Notes under the pieces: model-generated
Databases searched by the model: none
What the model was told of the DNA's origin: nothing
What the model saw: the letters and a program-made list of their open reading frames with translations, nothing else
Assembly: GCA_910584475.1 (NCBI GenBank)
Contig: CAJUBD010000016.1
Span: 1 to 64,000 of the forward strand
Direction of reading: 5' to 3'
DNA length: 64,000 bases
From: an uncultured Treponema sp.
GTDB lineage: Bacteria; Spirochaetota; Spirochaetia; Treponematales; Treponemataceae
Shown here: one piece after another, positions 9,176 to 17,299 of the stretch
Position numbering within the stretch: position 1 is the first letter of the stretch
Layout: each line of letters starts with the position of its first letter
Position numbers and translations under genes: made by a program

Positions 9176-9350
9176 GGCGCAAGGTTTGCAACCGAGATTA
9201 CAAACCTTGCGCCGCCAAGTCATGTGCGATTTCCCGTGCTTTTCGCGCAGCGTAAGGTGCTCGCACCTACAAATTCGAGCGGTGCGAGTAAACGGAAACT
9301 CCGCGAGTTTTGCCAAAGGCAAAACTCGTTATGCAAGCCTACAGGCTTGC
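9176..9350. repeat. Tandem palindromes downstream of pflB
   Basis: A 13-bp perfect stem (9176-9188 with 9201-9213, GGCGCAAGGTTTG and complement), then CGAGTTTTGCC/GGCAAAACTCG (9302-9326) and ATGCAAGCCT/AGGCTTGCAT (9329-9350). The last palindrome overlaps the pflB stop codon and encodes its final residues. The middle one carries the CGAGTTT...AAACTCG hallmark of the class A repeats. Confidence 0.75.
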
Positions 9351-11675
9351 ATGGCATGTGCGCGCAATCACGTCGTCCTGCTGTTCCTTCGTCAAATTGA
9401 TGAAGCGAACCGCATAGCCTGAAACGCGCACTGTAAAGTTGGCGTACTCGGGCTTGTCGGGATGCGCCTGGCAATCTTTTAGCTTTTCAACGCCGAACAC
9501 ATTCACGTTCAAGTGGTGTGCGCCATTCTCGAAGTAGCCGTCCATCACGTTGACCAAGTTCGAGACGCGCTCGTTTTCATCGTGACCAAGTGCGCCAGGA
9601 TTGATCGTCTGCGTGTTGGAAATTCCGTCAAGCGCATATTCGTAAGGAACTTTGGCAACCGAGTTGAGCGATTTGACCAAGCCCTTCGTTTCCGCGCCGT
9701 AAGACGGATTCGCGCCCGGGCTGAATGGCTCGTGAGCCTTGCGTCCGTCGGGCAATGCGCCAGTCGCCTTTCCATAAACGACATTCGACGTAATCGTAAG
9801 AATCGAAGTGGAATGCTCGGCGTTGCGATATGTCGGATGCTTTTTGATTTTCGCCATAAAGTCTTTCAAGAGCCATTTTGCGATGTCGTCCGCGCGGTCG
9901 TCGTCCTGGCCATAGCGAGGGAAGTCTCCTTGGATTTCGAAATCCTTTGCCAAACCCTGCTCGTCGCGAATGACTTTGACTTTCGCATATTTGATTGCGG
10001 AAAGCGAGTCAACGACATGGCTGAATCCCGCGATTCCCGTCGCGAACGAACGGCGAACGTCCGTGTCGATGAGCGCCATTTCAGCGGCTTCGTAATAATA
10101 CTTGTCGTGCATATAATGAATTGCATTGAGACAATTGACATAAAGACCGGCAAGCCATTCAAGCATGACATCGTATTTTTTCATCACTTCATCATAATCC
10201 AAATATTCCGAAGTGATCATCGGCAATTCAGGACCGACTTGCACGTAAGGCGTAAGTCCCGCGCCTTCGTCCTTGCCGCCGTTGATGGCGTACAAAAGCG
10301 CCTTCGCCAAATTCGCGCGCGCTCCGAAGAACTGCATTTCCTTTCCGGTTTCCGTCGCCGAAACGCAGCAGCAGATTGAGTAGTCGTCGCCCCAAATCGG
10401 CCGCATAACGTCATCGTTTTCGTACTGAATTGAAGACGTGTCGATGGAAATTTTCGCGGCATATCGGCGGAAATTTTCCGGCAGACGCTTTGAATAGCAA
10501 ACCGTGATATTCGGCTCGGGGCTTGGTCCCATATTTTCCAAAGTGTGCAAGAAGCGGAAATCGTTTTTCGTGACCAAACTGCGTCCATCCACGCCGAGAC
10601 CCGCCACTTCGAGCGTAGCCCAAATCGGGTCGCCAGAGAAAAGCTGGTTGTAAGATTCGATTCGAGCGAAGCGCACCATTCGGAATTTCATTACGATGTG
10701 GTCTACAAGTTCCTGCGCCTCTTCCTCTGTCAAAGTGCCGTTCTTGATGTCGCGTTCAATGTAGATGTCAAGGAAAGTTGAAATGCGTCCGACTGACATC
10801 GCCGCGCCGTTTTGCGTTTTGATCGCCGCCAAGTAGCCGAAGTAGAGCCACTGGAACGCTTCGCGGGCGTTGCGGGCGGGCTTTGAAATGTCATAGCCGT
10901 AAATCGCGGCCATCGCCTTGATTCCTTTGAGAGCCTTGATTTGTTCGGCAATTTCCTCGCGCTGGCGGATGATTTCCTCGGACATAGTTCCGTCGCCGCA
11001 GTTCGCCAAATCCTTTTGCTTTGATTCCATAATGAAATCAATTCCGTAGAGCGCGACACGGCGATAGTCGCCGACGATTCGTCCGCGTCCATAAGTGTCC
11101 GGCAAACCAGTGAGAATGTGCGCACTGCGCGCCTTGCGGATTTCGGGCGTGTACACATCAAAAACCGCGTCATTGTGAGTCTTGTGATATTCAGTGAAAA
11201 TCTTGTGCAATTCTTCGTTGGGCTTGTAGCCGTACATCGCGCAGGACTGCTCCGCCATTTTGATTCCGCCATAAGGCATAAAAGCGCGTTTCAAAGGCTT
11301 GTCTGTCTGGAGACCGACGACTTTTTCCAAATCCTTGCCTTCGGGGCAAATATAGCCCGCCGGATGCGAAGTGAGTCCAGTAACGACATCCGTATCCAGC
11401 TCCAAAACGCCCGAACGTTTTACAGTGACTGTGGTAACCTCACCAGTTTTCTTGTTCTTTTTGGTTTCGGTCACTTCCACAACCTTGTTGTGTTCGGCCT
11501 TTTGCAATTTCTGCAATTCATCGAACAGTTTTTCGGTAGCCTTTGTAGGGCCTGCCAAAAATGCCGCATCACCCTCGTAAGGCGTGTAGTTCATCTGAAT
11601 GAATTCGCGGACGTTGATTTCGTCCTGCCAAAGACGACCAGCCTTAAAGCCAGTCCACTCTTCTCTTAGAGCCAT
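9339..11675 (-). CDS. pflB: Formate C-acetyltransferase (pyruvate formate-lyase)
   Basis: Glycyl-radical enzyme that splits pyruvate with CoA into acetyl-CoA and formate, the central step of mixed-acid fermentation in anaerobes. The 778-aa protein has the catalytic Cys-Cys pair in CCCVSATETG (about residue 430) and the C-terminal glycyl-radical motif RVSGYAVRF, whose Gly carries the radical. Start at 11675 with GGAGG at 11681-11685; a longer start is not supported. The activating enzyme PflA is not next to it. The C-terminus ends TCHASL, encoded by a palindromic repeat. A long (about 160 nt) leader with hairpins precedes the gene. Confidence 0.96.
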   Translation of the reverse strand: MALREEWTGFKAGRLWQDEINVREFIQMNYTPYEGDAAFLAGPTKATEKLFDELQKLQKAEHNKVVEVTETKKNKKTGEVTTVTVKRSGVLELDTDVVTGLTSHPAGYICPEGKDLEKVVGLQTDKPLKRAFMPYGGIKMAEQSCAMYGYKPNEELHKIFTEYHKTHNDAVFDVYTPEIRKARSAHILTGLPDTYGRGRIVGDYRRVALYGIDFIMESKQKDLANCGDGTMSEEIIRQREEIAEQIKALKGIKAMAAIYGYDISKPARNAREAFQWLYFGYLAAIKTQNGAAMSVGRISTFLDIYIERDIKNGTLTEEEAQELVDHIVMKFRMVRFARIESYNQLFSGDPIWATLEVAGLGVDGRSLVTKNDFRFLHTLENMGPSPEPNITVCYSKRLPENFRRYAAKISIDTSSIQYENDDVMRPIWGDDYSICCCVSATETGKEMQFFGARANLAKALLYAINGGKDEGAGLTPYVQVGPELPMITSEYLDYDEVMKKYDVMLEWLAGLYVNCLNAIHYMHDKYYYEAAEMALIDTDVRRSFATGIAGFSHVVDSLSAIKYAKVKVIRDEQGLAKDFEIQGDFPRYGQDDDRADDIAKWLLKDFMAKIKKHPTYRNAEHSTSILTITSNVVYGKATGALPDGRKAHEPFSPGANPSYGAETKGLVKSLNSVAKVPYEYALDGISNTQTINPGALGHDENERVSNLVNVMDGYFENGAHHLNVNVFGVEKLKDCQAHPDKPEYANFTVRVSGYAVRFINLTKEQQDDVIARTCHASL

Positions 11676-11800
11676 AAATACCTCCATAAAAAGTCGTTTC
11701 GCAATGAAATGAAAAACGACATCAAAAACTCGCGTTAGAATCAGCGCATTTTTGCGACAATTCTAAACATACATTTATTTTGGGTTACGAACAATCGGCA

Positions 11801-11816
11801 TTCCAAATATATGGAA
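11801..11816. promoter_or_regulatory. Imperfect palindrome in the pflB leader
   Basis: TTCCAAATATATGGAA is a 16-bp near-palindrome located about 20-35 nt downstream of the predicted pflB transcription start. It could be an operator or an RNA hairpin; which one cannot be told from sequence. Confidence 0.4.
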
Positions 11817-11840
11817 ACATTCCGTTTGTTCCTTACTTAA

Positions 11841-11869
11841 AGTATAAACCCATTTTGGTTTTAAATCAA
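11841..11869 (-). promoter_or_regulatory. Sigma-70 promoter of pflB
   Basis: On the minus strand TTGATT (11869-11864) and TATACT (11846-11841) with a 17-bp spacer. The predicted transcript start near 11834 gives a leader of roughly 160 nt containing the GTCGTTT/AAACGAC hairpin (11693-11720), whose end abuts the GGAGG site. Confidence 0.65.
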
Positions 11870-11928
11870 TAGATTTTTGAAAAAAAATTGCATAAAATTA
11901 AATTGTATTCAACTAAATCTAGACATTA

Positions 11929-11986
11929 AAAATAGTCGTCAAAAATATTGCCGACTATTTTAATACGAGTTTCTTTCAGAAACTCG
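11929..11986. repeat. Class A palindromic repeat
   Basis: AAAATAGTCG (11929-11938) pairs with CGACTATTTT (11952-11961); then CGAGTTTC (11966-11973) pairs with GAAACTCG (11979-11986). This two-hairpin unit sits directly at the 3' end of the flavodiiron gene. It is one of the cleanest copies of a repeat found in at least nine intergenic positions. Confidence 0.8.
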
Positions 11987-11990
11987 CTAT

Positions 11991-13154
11991 TTAAGGAAGC
12001 AATTCTTTTACGAGCGCGTCCATTTTTTCTTCGTCGCAAGATTTCATTTCGCCTTTTATGGAAACGACATTCTCGCAGAATTCAAGGTTCTTGCAATTTC
12101 CAAACTGCGCGCACATCGCTTTCGCAGCTTGCGGCGCCCAAGAGCCGTTTTCGATGAAGCCGATTTTTCGGTTTTGGAAATTCCGTTCCGTCAAAGCATC
12201 GATGAAATTTTTCATCGCAGGAAAAACTCCGCAATTGTAAGTGGGGGCTGCCAAAACCAATTTTCCGTAGCGGAACGCGTCTTCGATAACTTCAAAAACA
12301 TCGTCGCGCGCGACATCCGAAACGGCGACTTTCGGGCAGCCGGCCGCCCGCAGCTTTTCGGCGAATTTTTCCACGGCGGCTTTTGTGTGCCCATAAATTG
12401 AAGCATAAGCCACGGTCACGCCTTCGCTTTCGGCTTCGTATTTCGACCAAGTTTCATAAAGCGAAATATATTCACAAAGATTTTCGCGCAAAACCGGACC
12501 GTGCAAAGGACAGATTTTGTTTATTTCAAGCGCGGAAACTTTTTTCAAAGCCGCCTGAACATTCGCGCCAAATTTCCCGACAATTCCAAAATAATAACGC
12601 CGAGCCTCGCACGCCCAATCATCGAGCGGATTTCCTTCGTCAATCGCGCCGAATTTTCCAAAAGCGTCGGCGGAAAAAAGAATTTTTTCATTCGGCTCAT
12701 AACTGAAAATCACTTCCGGCCAATGCACATTTGGCGCGGCGATGAAATTCAATTTGTGCTTTCCCAAATCAAGCGAATCGCCTTCTTTCACAACAATTCG
12801 ACGTTCGGCAAAATCCGTTTCAAAAAAATTCTTCATAATTCTAAAAGCCATTTGCGAAGCGACGATTTTCGCATTCGGATATTTTTTCGCAAAATTCAAA
12901 ATGTTCGCGCTGTGGTCGCTTTCCATGTGATGGACGACAAGAAAATCCACGCTCGCACCGCCCGCCGCCGCTTCGATTTTTTCAAGCCATTCATCGCCAA
13001 AATCTTTGTCCACGCTGTCAAGCACGGCGATTTTTTCGTCGCGAATCAAATAAGAATTGTAGGACATTCCATCGGGAACCGGAAACTGCCCTTCAAACAA
13101 ATCGATTTTTTTGTCATTCACTCCGCAATAAATAATGTCATCGGAAATTTTCAT
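11991..13154 (-). CDS. Flavodiiron protein (A-type flavoprotein)
   Basis: Cytoplasmic enzyme that reduces O2 and/or NO to protect anaerobes. The 387-aa protein has the two canonical domains: a metallo-beta-lactamase-like diiron domain with HHMESDHS (H-x-E-x-D-H ligands, about residues 79-85) and further His/Asp ligands, and a C-terminal flavodoxin domain starting at VTVAYASIYGHT (FMN phosphate loop) and including APTYNCGVFP. Start at 13154 with GGAGG. It has its own promoter at 13205-13233. No fused rubredoxin is present; the electron donor is unknown. The position next to pflB fits protection of oxygen-sensitive metabolism. Confidence 0.94.
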   Translation of the reverse strand: MKISDDIIYCGVNDKKIDLFEGQFPVPDGMSYNSYLIRDEKIAVLDSVDKDFGDEWLEKIEAAAGGASVDFLVVHHMESDHSANILNFAKKYPNAKIVASQMAFRIMKNFFETDFAERRIVVKEGDSLDLGKHKLNFIAAPNVHWPEVIFSYEPNEKILFSADAFGKFGAIDEGNPLDDWACEARRYYFGIVGKFGANVQAALKKVSALEINKICPLHGPVLRENLCEYISLYETWSKYEAESEGVTVAYASIYGHTKAAVEKFAEKLRAAGCPKVAVSDVARDDVFEVIEDAFRYGKLVLAAPTYNCGVFPAMKNFIDALTERNFQNRKIGFIENGSWAPQAAKAMCAQFGNCKNLEFCENVVSIKGEMKSCDEEKMDALVKELLP

Positions 13155-13204
13155 AACGCCTCCTCGCGCGATTTTTTATAAATTTGCAAATTTTTTACAC
13201 TTAC

Positions 13205-13233
13205 ATTATAGAGTAAAGCGGATTTTTGGACAA
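13205..13233 (-). promoter_or_regulatory. Sigma-70 promoter of the flavodiiron gene
   Basis: On the minus strand TTGTCC (13233-13228) and TATAAT (13210-13205), spacer 17 bp, about 50 nt before the start codon. Confidence 0.75.
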
Positions 13234-13511
13234 GGTGAAAAATTGGAAAAAAGCGGAAGTTCTCTATGCCATCTTCAAAATCGCTTTCAGATCCCTTCAT
13301 AATTGGCATTGCTACATATAGTGACATAAGATATTTATTTCTAATGGATACTTCATGATTCTGCGAGGTCAATTCAAAAAACTCCGTATTTTCATCGTAG
13401 CAAAGGTTCGGCGCACAATACATTTTGATAGGCGGTTTCTACTGCAAGGCTTCTGAAGATGCCGATTTTTTTCTTTCGACATCTCCGCCCTGATGAACTC
13501 AAGGAACGTTT
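13234..13511. other. Region with no convincing gene
   Basis: A minus-strand frame (13151-13423, 90 aa) is open but has no ribosome-binding site, overlaps the flavodiiron promoter and matches nothing I recognise. It may be the worn remnant of a former gene. Confidence 0.35.
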
Positions 13512-13556
13512 AAATTAAGCGGCTAAAATATCGCCGCTTAATTTAATACGAGTTTT
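13512..13556. repeat. Class A palindromic repeat
   Basis: AAATTAAGCGGC (13512-13523) pairs perfectly with GCCGCTTAATTT (13533-13544), followed by ACGAGTTTT. The stem sequence differs from other copies but the complementarity is kept. Confidence 0.8.
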
Positions 13557-13697
13557 ATGCGGAAATTTGTTTGCAATAACGGCGAAGAAATCTTAAACGC
13601 AGACGACTGCCATTATTGTCCAAAAGGTTGCGGACATTCTCTGCAAAGCCTGCCGGGCGGCTTCATTGATTTTTTTGCCGTCGTGCCAGAATTGTAA
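13557..13697 (+). CDS. Small cysteine-rich protein (46 aa), tentative
   Basis: ATG at 13557 opens a 46-codon frame ending at 13697. The product has a CHYCPKGCGHS stretch (C-x2-C-x3-C spacing plus His) that could bind zinc, and a hydrophobic C-terminus. No clear ribosome-binding site is visible because a class A repeat abuts the start. It could be a real microprotein or a remnant. Confidence 0.35.
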   Translation: MRKFVCNNGEEILNADDCHYCPKGCGHSLQSLPGGFIDFFAVVPEL

Positions 13698-13704
13698 TTT
13701 TTTG

Positions 13705-13733
13705 TTGCGCCAAATGAATTTTTTCGCTACAAT
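13705..13733 (+). promoter_or_regulatory. Promoter placing the rqcH transcript start at its ATG
   Basis: TTGCGC (13705-13710) and TACAAT (13728-13733) with a 17-bp spacer; only 6 nt separate the -10 box from ATG at 13740, so transcription should begin at or within a base of the start codon. No Shine-Dalgarno is present. Confidence 0.7.
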
Positions 13734-13739
13734 AATTTC

Positions 13740-15206
13740 ATGTCTTTAAATTGCAATGAAATAAATTTGATTTTAAACGAACTAGATTTGTCGGGCGCAT
13801 TTATTCAGGACATCATCCAGCCGGGCTTCGACACGATTGCGTTTTACACTTACAAAAGCGGCGCGGCGAAAACTGTCATGGTTTGCACTGCGAATGGCGT
13901 GTGCCGCATAAACGAAACTCGACGAAAAATTCCGAAAAACAAAAAGCCCTTGCGATTTATGGAATTTTTAAAATCGAAAATCAAAGGCGCGAAAATTCTT
14001 TCGTGCGAGCAAATCAATTTTGACAGAATCATAAAAATGGATTTGGCGCATTCCGACGAAAAATACACGATGTACATTCGTTTGTGGAGCGCGAACTCAA
14101 ATGTGATTTTGTGTGACGAAAACGAAAATATTTTGGACACGATGTTTCGCCGTCCGCAGAAAAACGAAATTTCAGGCGGAAAATTTTCTTTGCCCGAACA
14201 AAAAAAAGATTTGCAAATCGATTTGATTTTGGAAAAATTTCCGATTCGGAATTTTTCAGAATTGGAAAAATATTTTACCGAAAAAAATCTCGACCTCGCA
14301 CAAATTTCTTTCAATCAAAAAATCGACATTTGGTACGCCGAGCATGCGACAAGCCTTTCACGCGAAGCACTTTTGGAAAAGGCGAAAAAATGGTACGAAG
14401 CGCATCATTCTCGTCAAAGCGCCGCTCTCGAACGTTTGGAAAAAAAGCGCGCGGATTTTTCCAATGCGGCGCAAAAAAAACATTTGGGTGATTTGATTTT
14501 GACGAACGCGCATTTGCTCGGCAATTTGAATTCGCAAGATTTTTTGGAATGCGAAGATTATGAAAACGGCGGAATCGCGCGTATAAAAATTGATCCGAAA
14601 AAATCTGCGCAGGAAAACGCCGCGGATTATTACGCGCTTTACAAAAAGGAATTGAGCGGAACTGAATCGCTTCAAACTGAAATCGAACTTGCGAAGAAAA
14701 AAATCGCGTCGCTTGAAAAAACATATCAAGAAATTTTGGCAGAAAAAAATCCGATGCGAATCGAACAGCTTTTGCGCCAAGACACTACGCCAAAGCAAAG
14801 GCAAAAAAAATCTCATCCCGGACTTGACTACACTGTGAACGGCTGGTATATTTTGGTGGGGCGCGATGCCAATGAAAACGACGAGCTTTTGCGCCATCAT
14901 GTTCGCGGAAACGATATGTGGCTTCATACGCGTGATACCCCAGGGGGGTATGTGTTTATAAAATATCGTGCGGGAAAAACCATTCCGCTCGACATTTTAT
15001 TGGATGCTGGAAACCTTGCTATTCATTTTTCCAAAGCGCGCGCGGCGGGCAAGGCGGATTTATATTACACCGAAGTGAAATATTTGCGGCGCGCTAAAAA
15101 TGGTCCAAAAGGTTTGGTGATTCCGACGCACGAAAAAAATCTCAATGTCGTTTTGGACAAAAATCGACTTGCGCACTTGGAAGCGATTCGGCAGGAAAAT
15201 GCCTAG
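13740..15206 (+). CDS. rqcH: NFACT family protein (RqcH/Rqc2-like)
   Basis: NFACT proteins bind obstructed 50S subunits carrying stalled peptidyl-tRNA and direct C-terminal Ala tailing in bacterial ribosome quality control; older annotations call them fibronectin-binding proteins. This 488-aa member has the NFACT-N domain (about residues 1-200), a helical coiled-coil segment rich in K/E (about 215-340), and the NFACT-R domain with HHVRGNDMWLHTRDTPGGYV near residue 385. The usual length is about 550-600 aa, so it is short, mostly in the central HhH/coiled-coil part. It has a leaderless-type promoter. Confidence 0.88.
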   Translation: MSLNCNEINLILNELDLSGAFIQDIIQPGFDTIAFYTYKSGAAKTVMVCTANGVCRINETRRKIPKNKKPLRFMEFLKSKIKGAKILSCEQINFDRIIKMDLAHSDEKYTMYIRLWSANSNVILCDENENILDTMFRRPQKNEISGGKFSLPEQKKDLQIDLILEKFPIRNFSELEKYFTEKNLDLAQISFNQKIDIWYAEHATSLSREALLEKAKKWYEAHHSRQSAALERLEKKRADFSNAAQKKHLGDLILTNAHLLGNLNSQDFLECEDYENGGIARIKIDPKKSAQENAADYYALYKKELSGTESLQTEIELAKKKIASLEKTYQEILAEKNPMRIEQLLRQDTTPKQRQKKSHPGLDYTVNGWYILVGRDANENDELLRHHVRGNDMWLHTRDTPGGYVFIKYRAGKTIPLDILLDAGNLAIHFSKARAAGKADLYYTEVKYLRRAKNGPKGLVIPTHEKNLNVVLDKNRLAHLEAIRQENA

Positions 15207-15336
15207 TCATAAATTTCGCTTGCAAAAAATTCAAAACGCACGGTTACGACAGGCTCAAGTCGCAATGCTCCGCATTTCTTACCAAGTCTTACTTCGTAAA
15301 ACTCGCAGAATTGCGCAAATCGAGAAGAACTTTTGA

Positions 15337-15364
15337 TTGATTTTTTTTTGAAAATCTTTATAAT
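15337..15364 (+). promoter_or_regulatory. Promoter of metF (leaderless type)
   Basis: TTGATT (15337-15342) and TATAAT (15359-15364), spacer 16 bp, with 7 nt between the -10 box and ATG at 15372 and no Shine-Dalgarno. Confidence 0.7.
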
Positions 15365-15371
15365 TAAAACG

Positions 15372-16250
15372 ATGAAAATCAACGAAATCTTAAAATCAAA
15401 AAAGCTCACTTTTTCGTTTGAAGTTTTTCCGCCGAAGCAGCAGGGCAATTTTGATTCTGTCGCGCAAACTGCACGTTCGCTCGCCGAACTTTCGCCCGAC
15501 TGGATTAGCGTCACTTGTGGCGCGGGCGGCACGACCCAAAGCAATACTATCGAGATTTCAAAATTGATTCAAAAGCAAAATGTCAGCGCGCTCACTCACC
15601 TCACTTGCATCAACGCGACAAAAGAAAGCCTGGAAGCGACATTGCAAAAAATGCAGGAAGCTGGCGTGGAAAATATTTTGGCATTGCGCGGCGACATTCC
15701 AAATGGCATGACTTTCGAGCAGGCGACGCAAGGCGGCTACAAGCATGCTTCCGATCTTGTTCCTCTCCTTAAGCAAAAAGGATTTTGCGTCGGCGGCGCG
15801 TGCTATCCAGAAGGGCATATTGAATCCGCCAACAGAATTGACGACATCGAGCGGCTCAAGTTCAAAGCGGAAGCGGGCGTAGATTTTTTGACCACGCAAA
15901 TGTTTTTTGACAATGACATGCTCTACAGTTTTTTGTATCGCCTCGAATCTTCGGGAATTCATCTGCCGGTTTTTGCGGGAATAATGCCGATTACGAGCGT
16001 CGCGCAAATTCCGAAAATGATTCGGCTTTCCAACGCTTACATTCCAAAAAAACTTTTGGCAATTTGCGACAGATTCGGCTCTTCGCCCGAAGCGTTGCGG
16101 CAGGCCGGAATCGCCTATGCCACCGATCAAATCATTGATCTGATTTCAAACGGAATTCGCGGAATTCACATTTATACGATGAACAAAAGCGAAACTGCGA
16201 AATCAATCGTGGCAAATTTGAATGACATCATAAAGGCGAGCAACCAATGA
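15372..16250 (+). CDS. metF: 5,10-methylenetetrahydrofolate reductase
   Basis: FAD enzyme reducing methylene-THF to methyl-THF for methionine synthesis. The 292-aa TIM-barrel protein has FSFEVFPPK at its N-terminus, ISVTCGAGGTT, LTCINATKESLE, the substrate segment ALRGDIP, and TQMFFDND. The start at 15372 keeps the canonical N-terminus; an upstream in-frame TTG at 15333 would lie inside the promoter. Its last 4 nt overlap the next gene (ATGA), indicating translational coupling. folD, another C1-folate gene, lies 12 kb away. Confidence 0.95.
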   Translation: MKINEILKSKKLTFSFEVFPPKQQGNFDSVAQTARSLAELSPDWISVTCGAGGTTQSNTIEISKLIQKQNVSALTHLTCINATKESLEATLQKMQEAGVENILALRGDIPNGMTFEQATQGGYKHASDLVPLLKQKGFCVGGACYPEGHIESANRIDDIERLKFKAEAGVDFLTTQMFFDNDMLYSFLYRLESSGIHLPVFAGIMPITSVAQIPKMIRLSNAYIPKKLLAICDRFGSSPEALRQAGIAYATDQIIDLISNGIRGIHIYTMNKSETAKSIVANLNDIIKASNQ

Positions 16251-17155
16251 AAAAATTTAATAAAGCAAAGGCGGCGCAAAAATTTGAAATAAGACCGATA
16301 AGAAATTTCTCTCCGCTTCCCACTTGGATTGCAGGACTTACAAATCCGAAAATTCTTCCGCATACAGTCGCATACATTCATACAGTGACGGCGGATTTTT
16401 TCGGGCTTCAGTTTTTGCGAAAATTCAAACTTGTGCGCATTCCTATTTTGAACGTGGAAACGCCGCTTGACAAAAAAATTCCGTTTGCCCCGCAGCATTT
16501 GAATGATTATTTGGGATTCGTGAATTTTTGGATCAGGCCGCTGGCGATGCTGATAAAAATTCTCAGGTCGAAAAATGCCGCGCCCTATTTGGCGGAATTT
16601 TTTTCGCTGCTGAAAAAGTCTTACAAAAGCGCAGCGCAAATCTACAGATTCTGCATGACTACGACGAGGCGTCCGCTTTACAAAAAGCGAACTTATTTTG
16701 TAATCCTGCGCGCGCTCGATCCGCACTATATGTGCGTTCCGTCCTTACACATTGCAATCGTTAGTTTGTGCTACGCTTTTTTCCGCGACGTTTTGCAAAA
16801 GGAAAATTTTTCTGCCGAGCAGCGCGAATTGTGGACGCGCGAAATTTACGAAGGCGCGATTAAAATCGCCGAAACAGTTTTGTATGTAAAGCAGCACAGC
16901 GTAAACTGCATTCCCGCCGCGCTTTATATGATGACGAGGATTGTGCCGAAGATTTTTTCCGAAAGCGATGCGCAAAAATTTTTGAGCGATATGTTCGTCA
17001 CCCGCCGCGACATTCCGCAAGACGCACGCGAAGAAATCGTGAACTATATGAAAAACCTTTTCACGCGTTTTTACGAAGAAGGAAAAAATTCCGACGAATG
17101 GAATGCGCCGATAAAAAATTGGATGAAAGAATATGCCGAAAATTCAGTTTTATAA
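16247..17155 (+). CDS. Conserved protein with PAP2-like motifs
   Basis: 302 aa, translationally coupled to metF. I do not recognise a named family. The middle contains CVPSLHIAIVSLCYAFF and, about 55 residues later, VLYVKQHSVNCIPAALY; the PSLH and K-x-x-H pattern resembles motifs 2 and 3 of PAP2-type lipid phosphatases (PSGH and SR-x5-H). However, the canonical K-x6-RP motif is not clear and the protein has fewer hydrophobic spans than membrane PAP2 enzymes. It may be a soluble vanadium-haloperoxidase/PAP2-fold relative. Function unknown. Confidence 0.7.
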   Translation: MKKFNKAKAAQKFEIRPIRNFSPLPTWIAGLTNPKILPHTVAYIHTVTADFFGLQFLRKFKLVRIPILNVETPLDKKIPFAPQHLNDYLGFVNFWIRPLAMLIKILRSKNAAPYLAEFFSLLKKSYKSAAQIYRFCMTTTRRPLYKKRTYFVILRALDPHYMCVPSLHIAIVSLCYAFFRDVLQKENFSAEQRELWTREIYEGAIKIAETVLYVKQHSVNCIPAALYMMTRIVPKIFSESDAQKFLSDMFVTRRDIPQDAREEIVNYMKNLFTRFYEEGKNSDEWNAPIKNWMKEYAENSVL

Positions 17156-17174
17156 ATCCTGTCTGCAAAGCAAT

Positions 17175-17234
17175 AAAAATTGCTGCTGAAATGTCGCGGC
17201 AATTTTTAACTCGAGTTTTGCTGGCGCAAACTCG
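17175..17234. repeat. Class A palindromic repeat
   Basis: AAAAATTGC (17175-17183) with GCAATTTTT (17199-17207), then CGAGTTTTGC (17212-17221) with GCAAACTCG (17226-17234). It lies 20 bp after a stop codon. Confidence 0.78.
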
Positions 17235-17299
17235 TTTATTTAATTATCGGACAATAAAAATCACTAAAATTTTCTTTAGACTTCTCCGATAATTGAAAT

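Noticed and set aside
13151..13423. 90-aa minus-strand frame
   Set aside because: No ribosome-binding site, overlaps the flavodiiron promoter and no family likeness.
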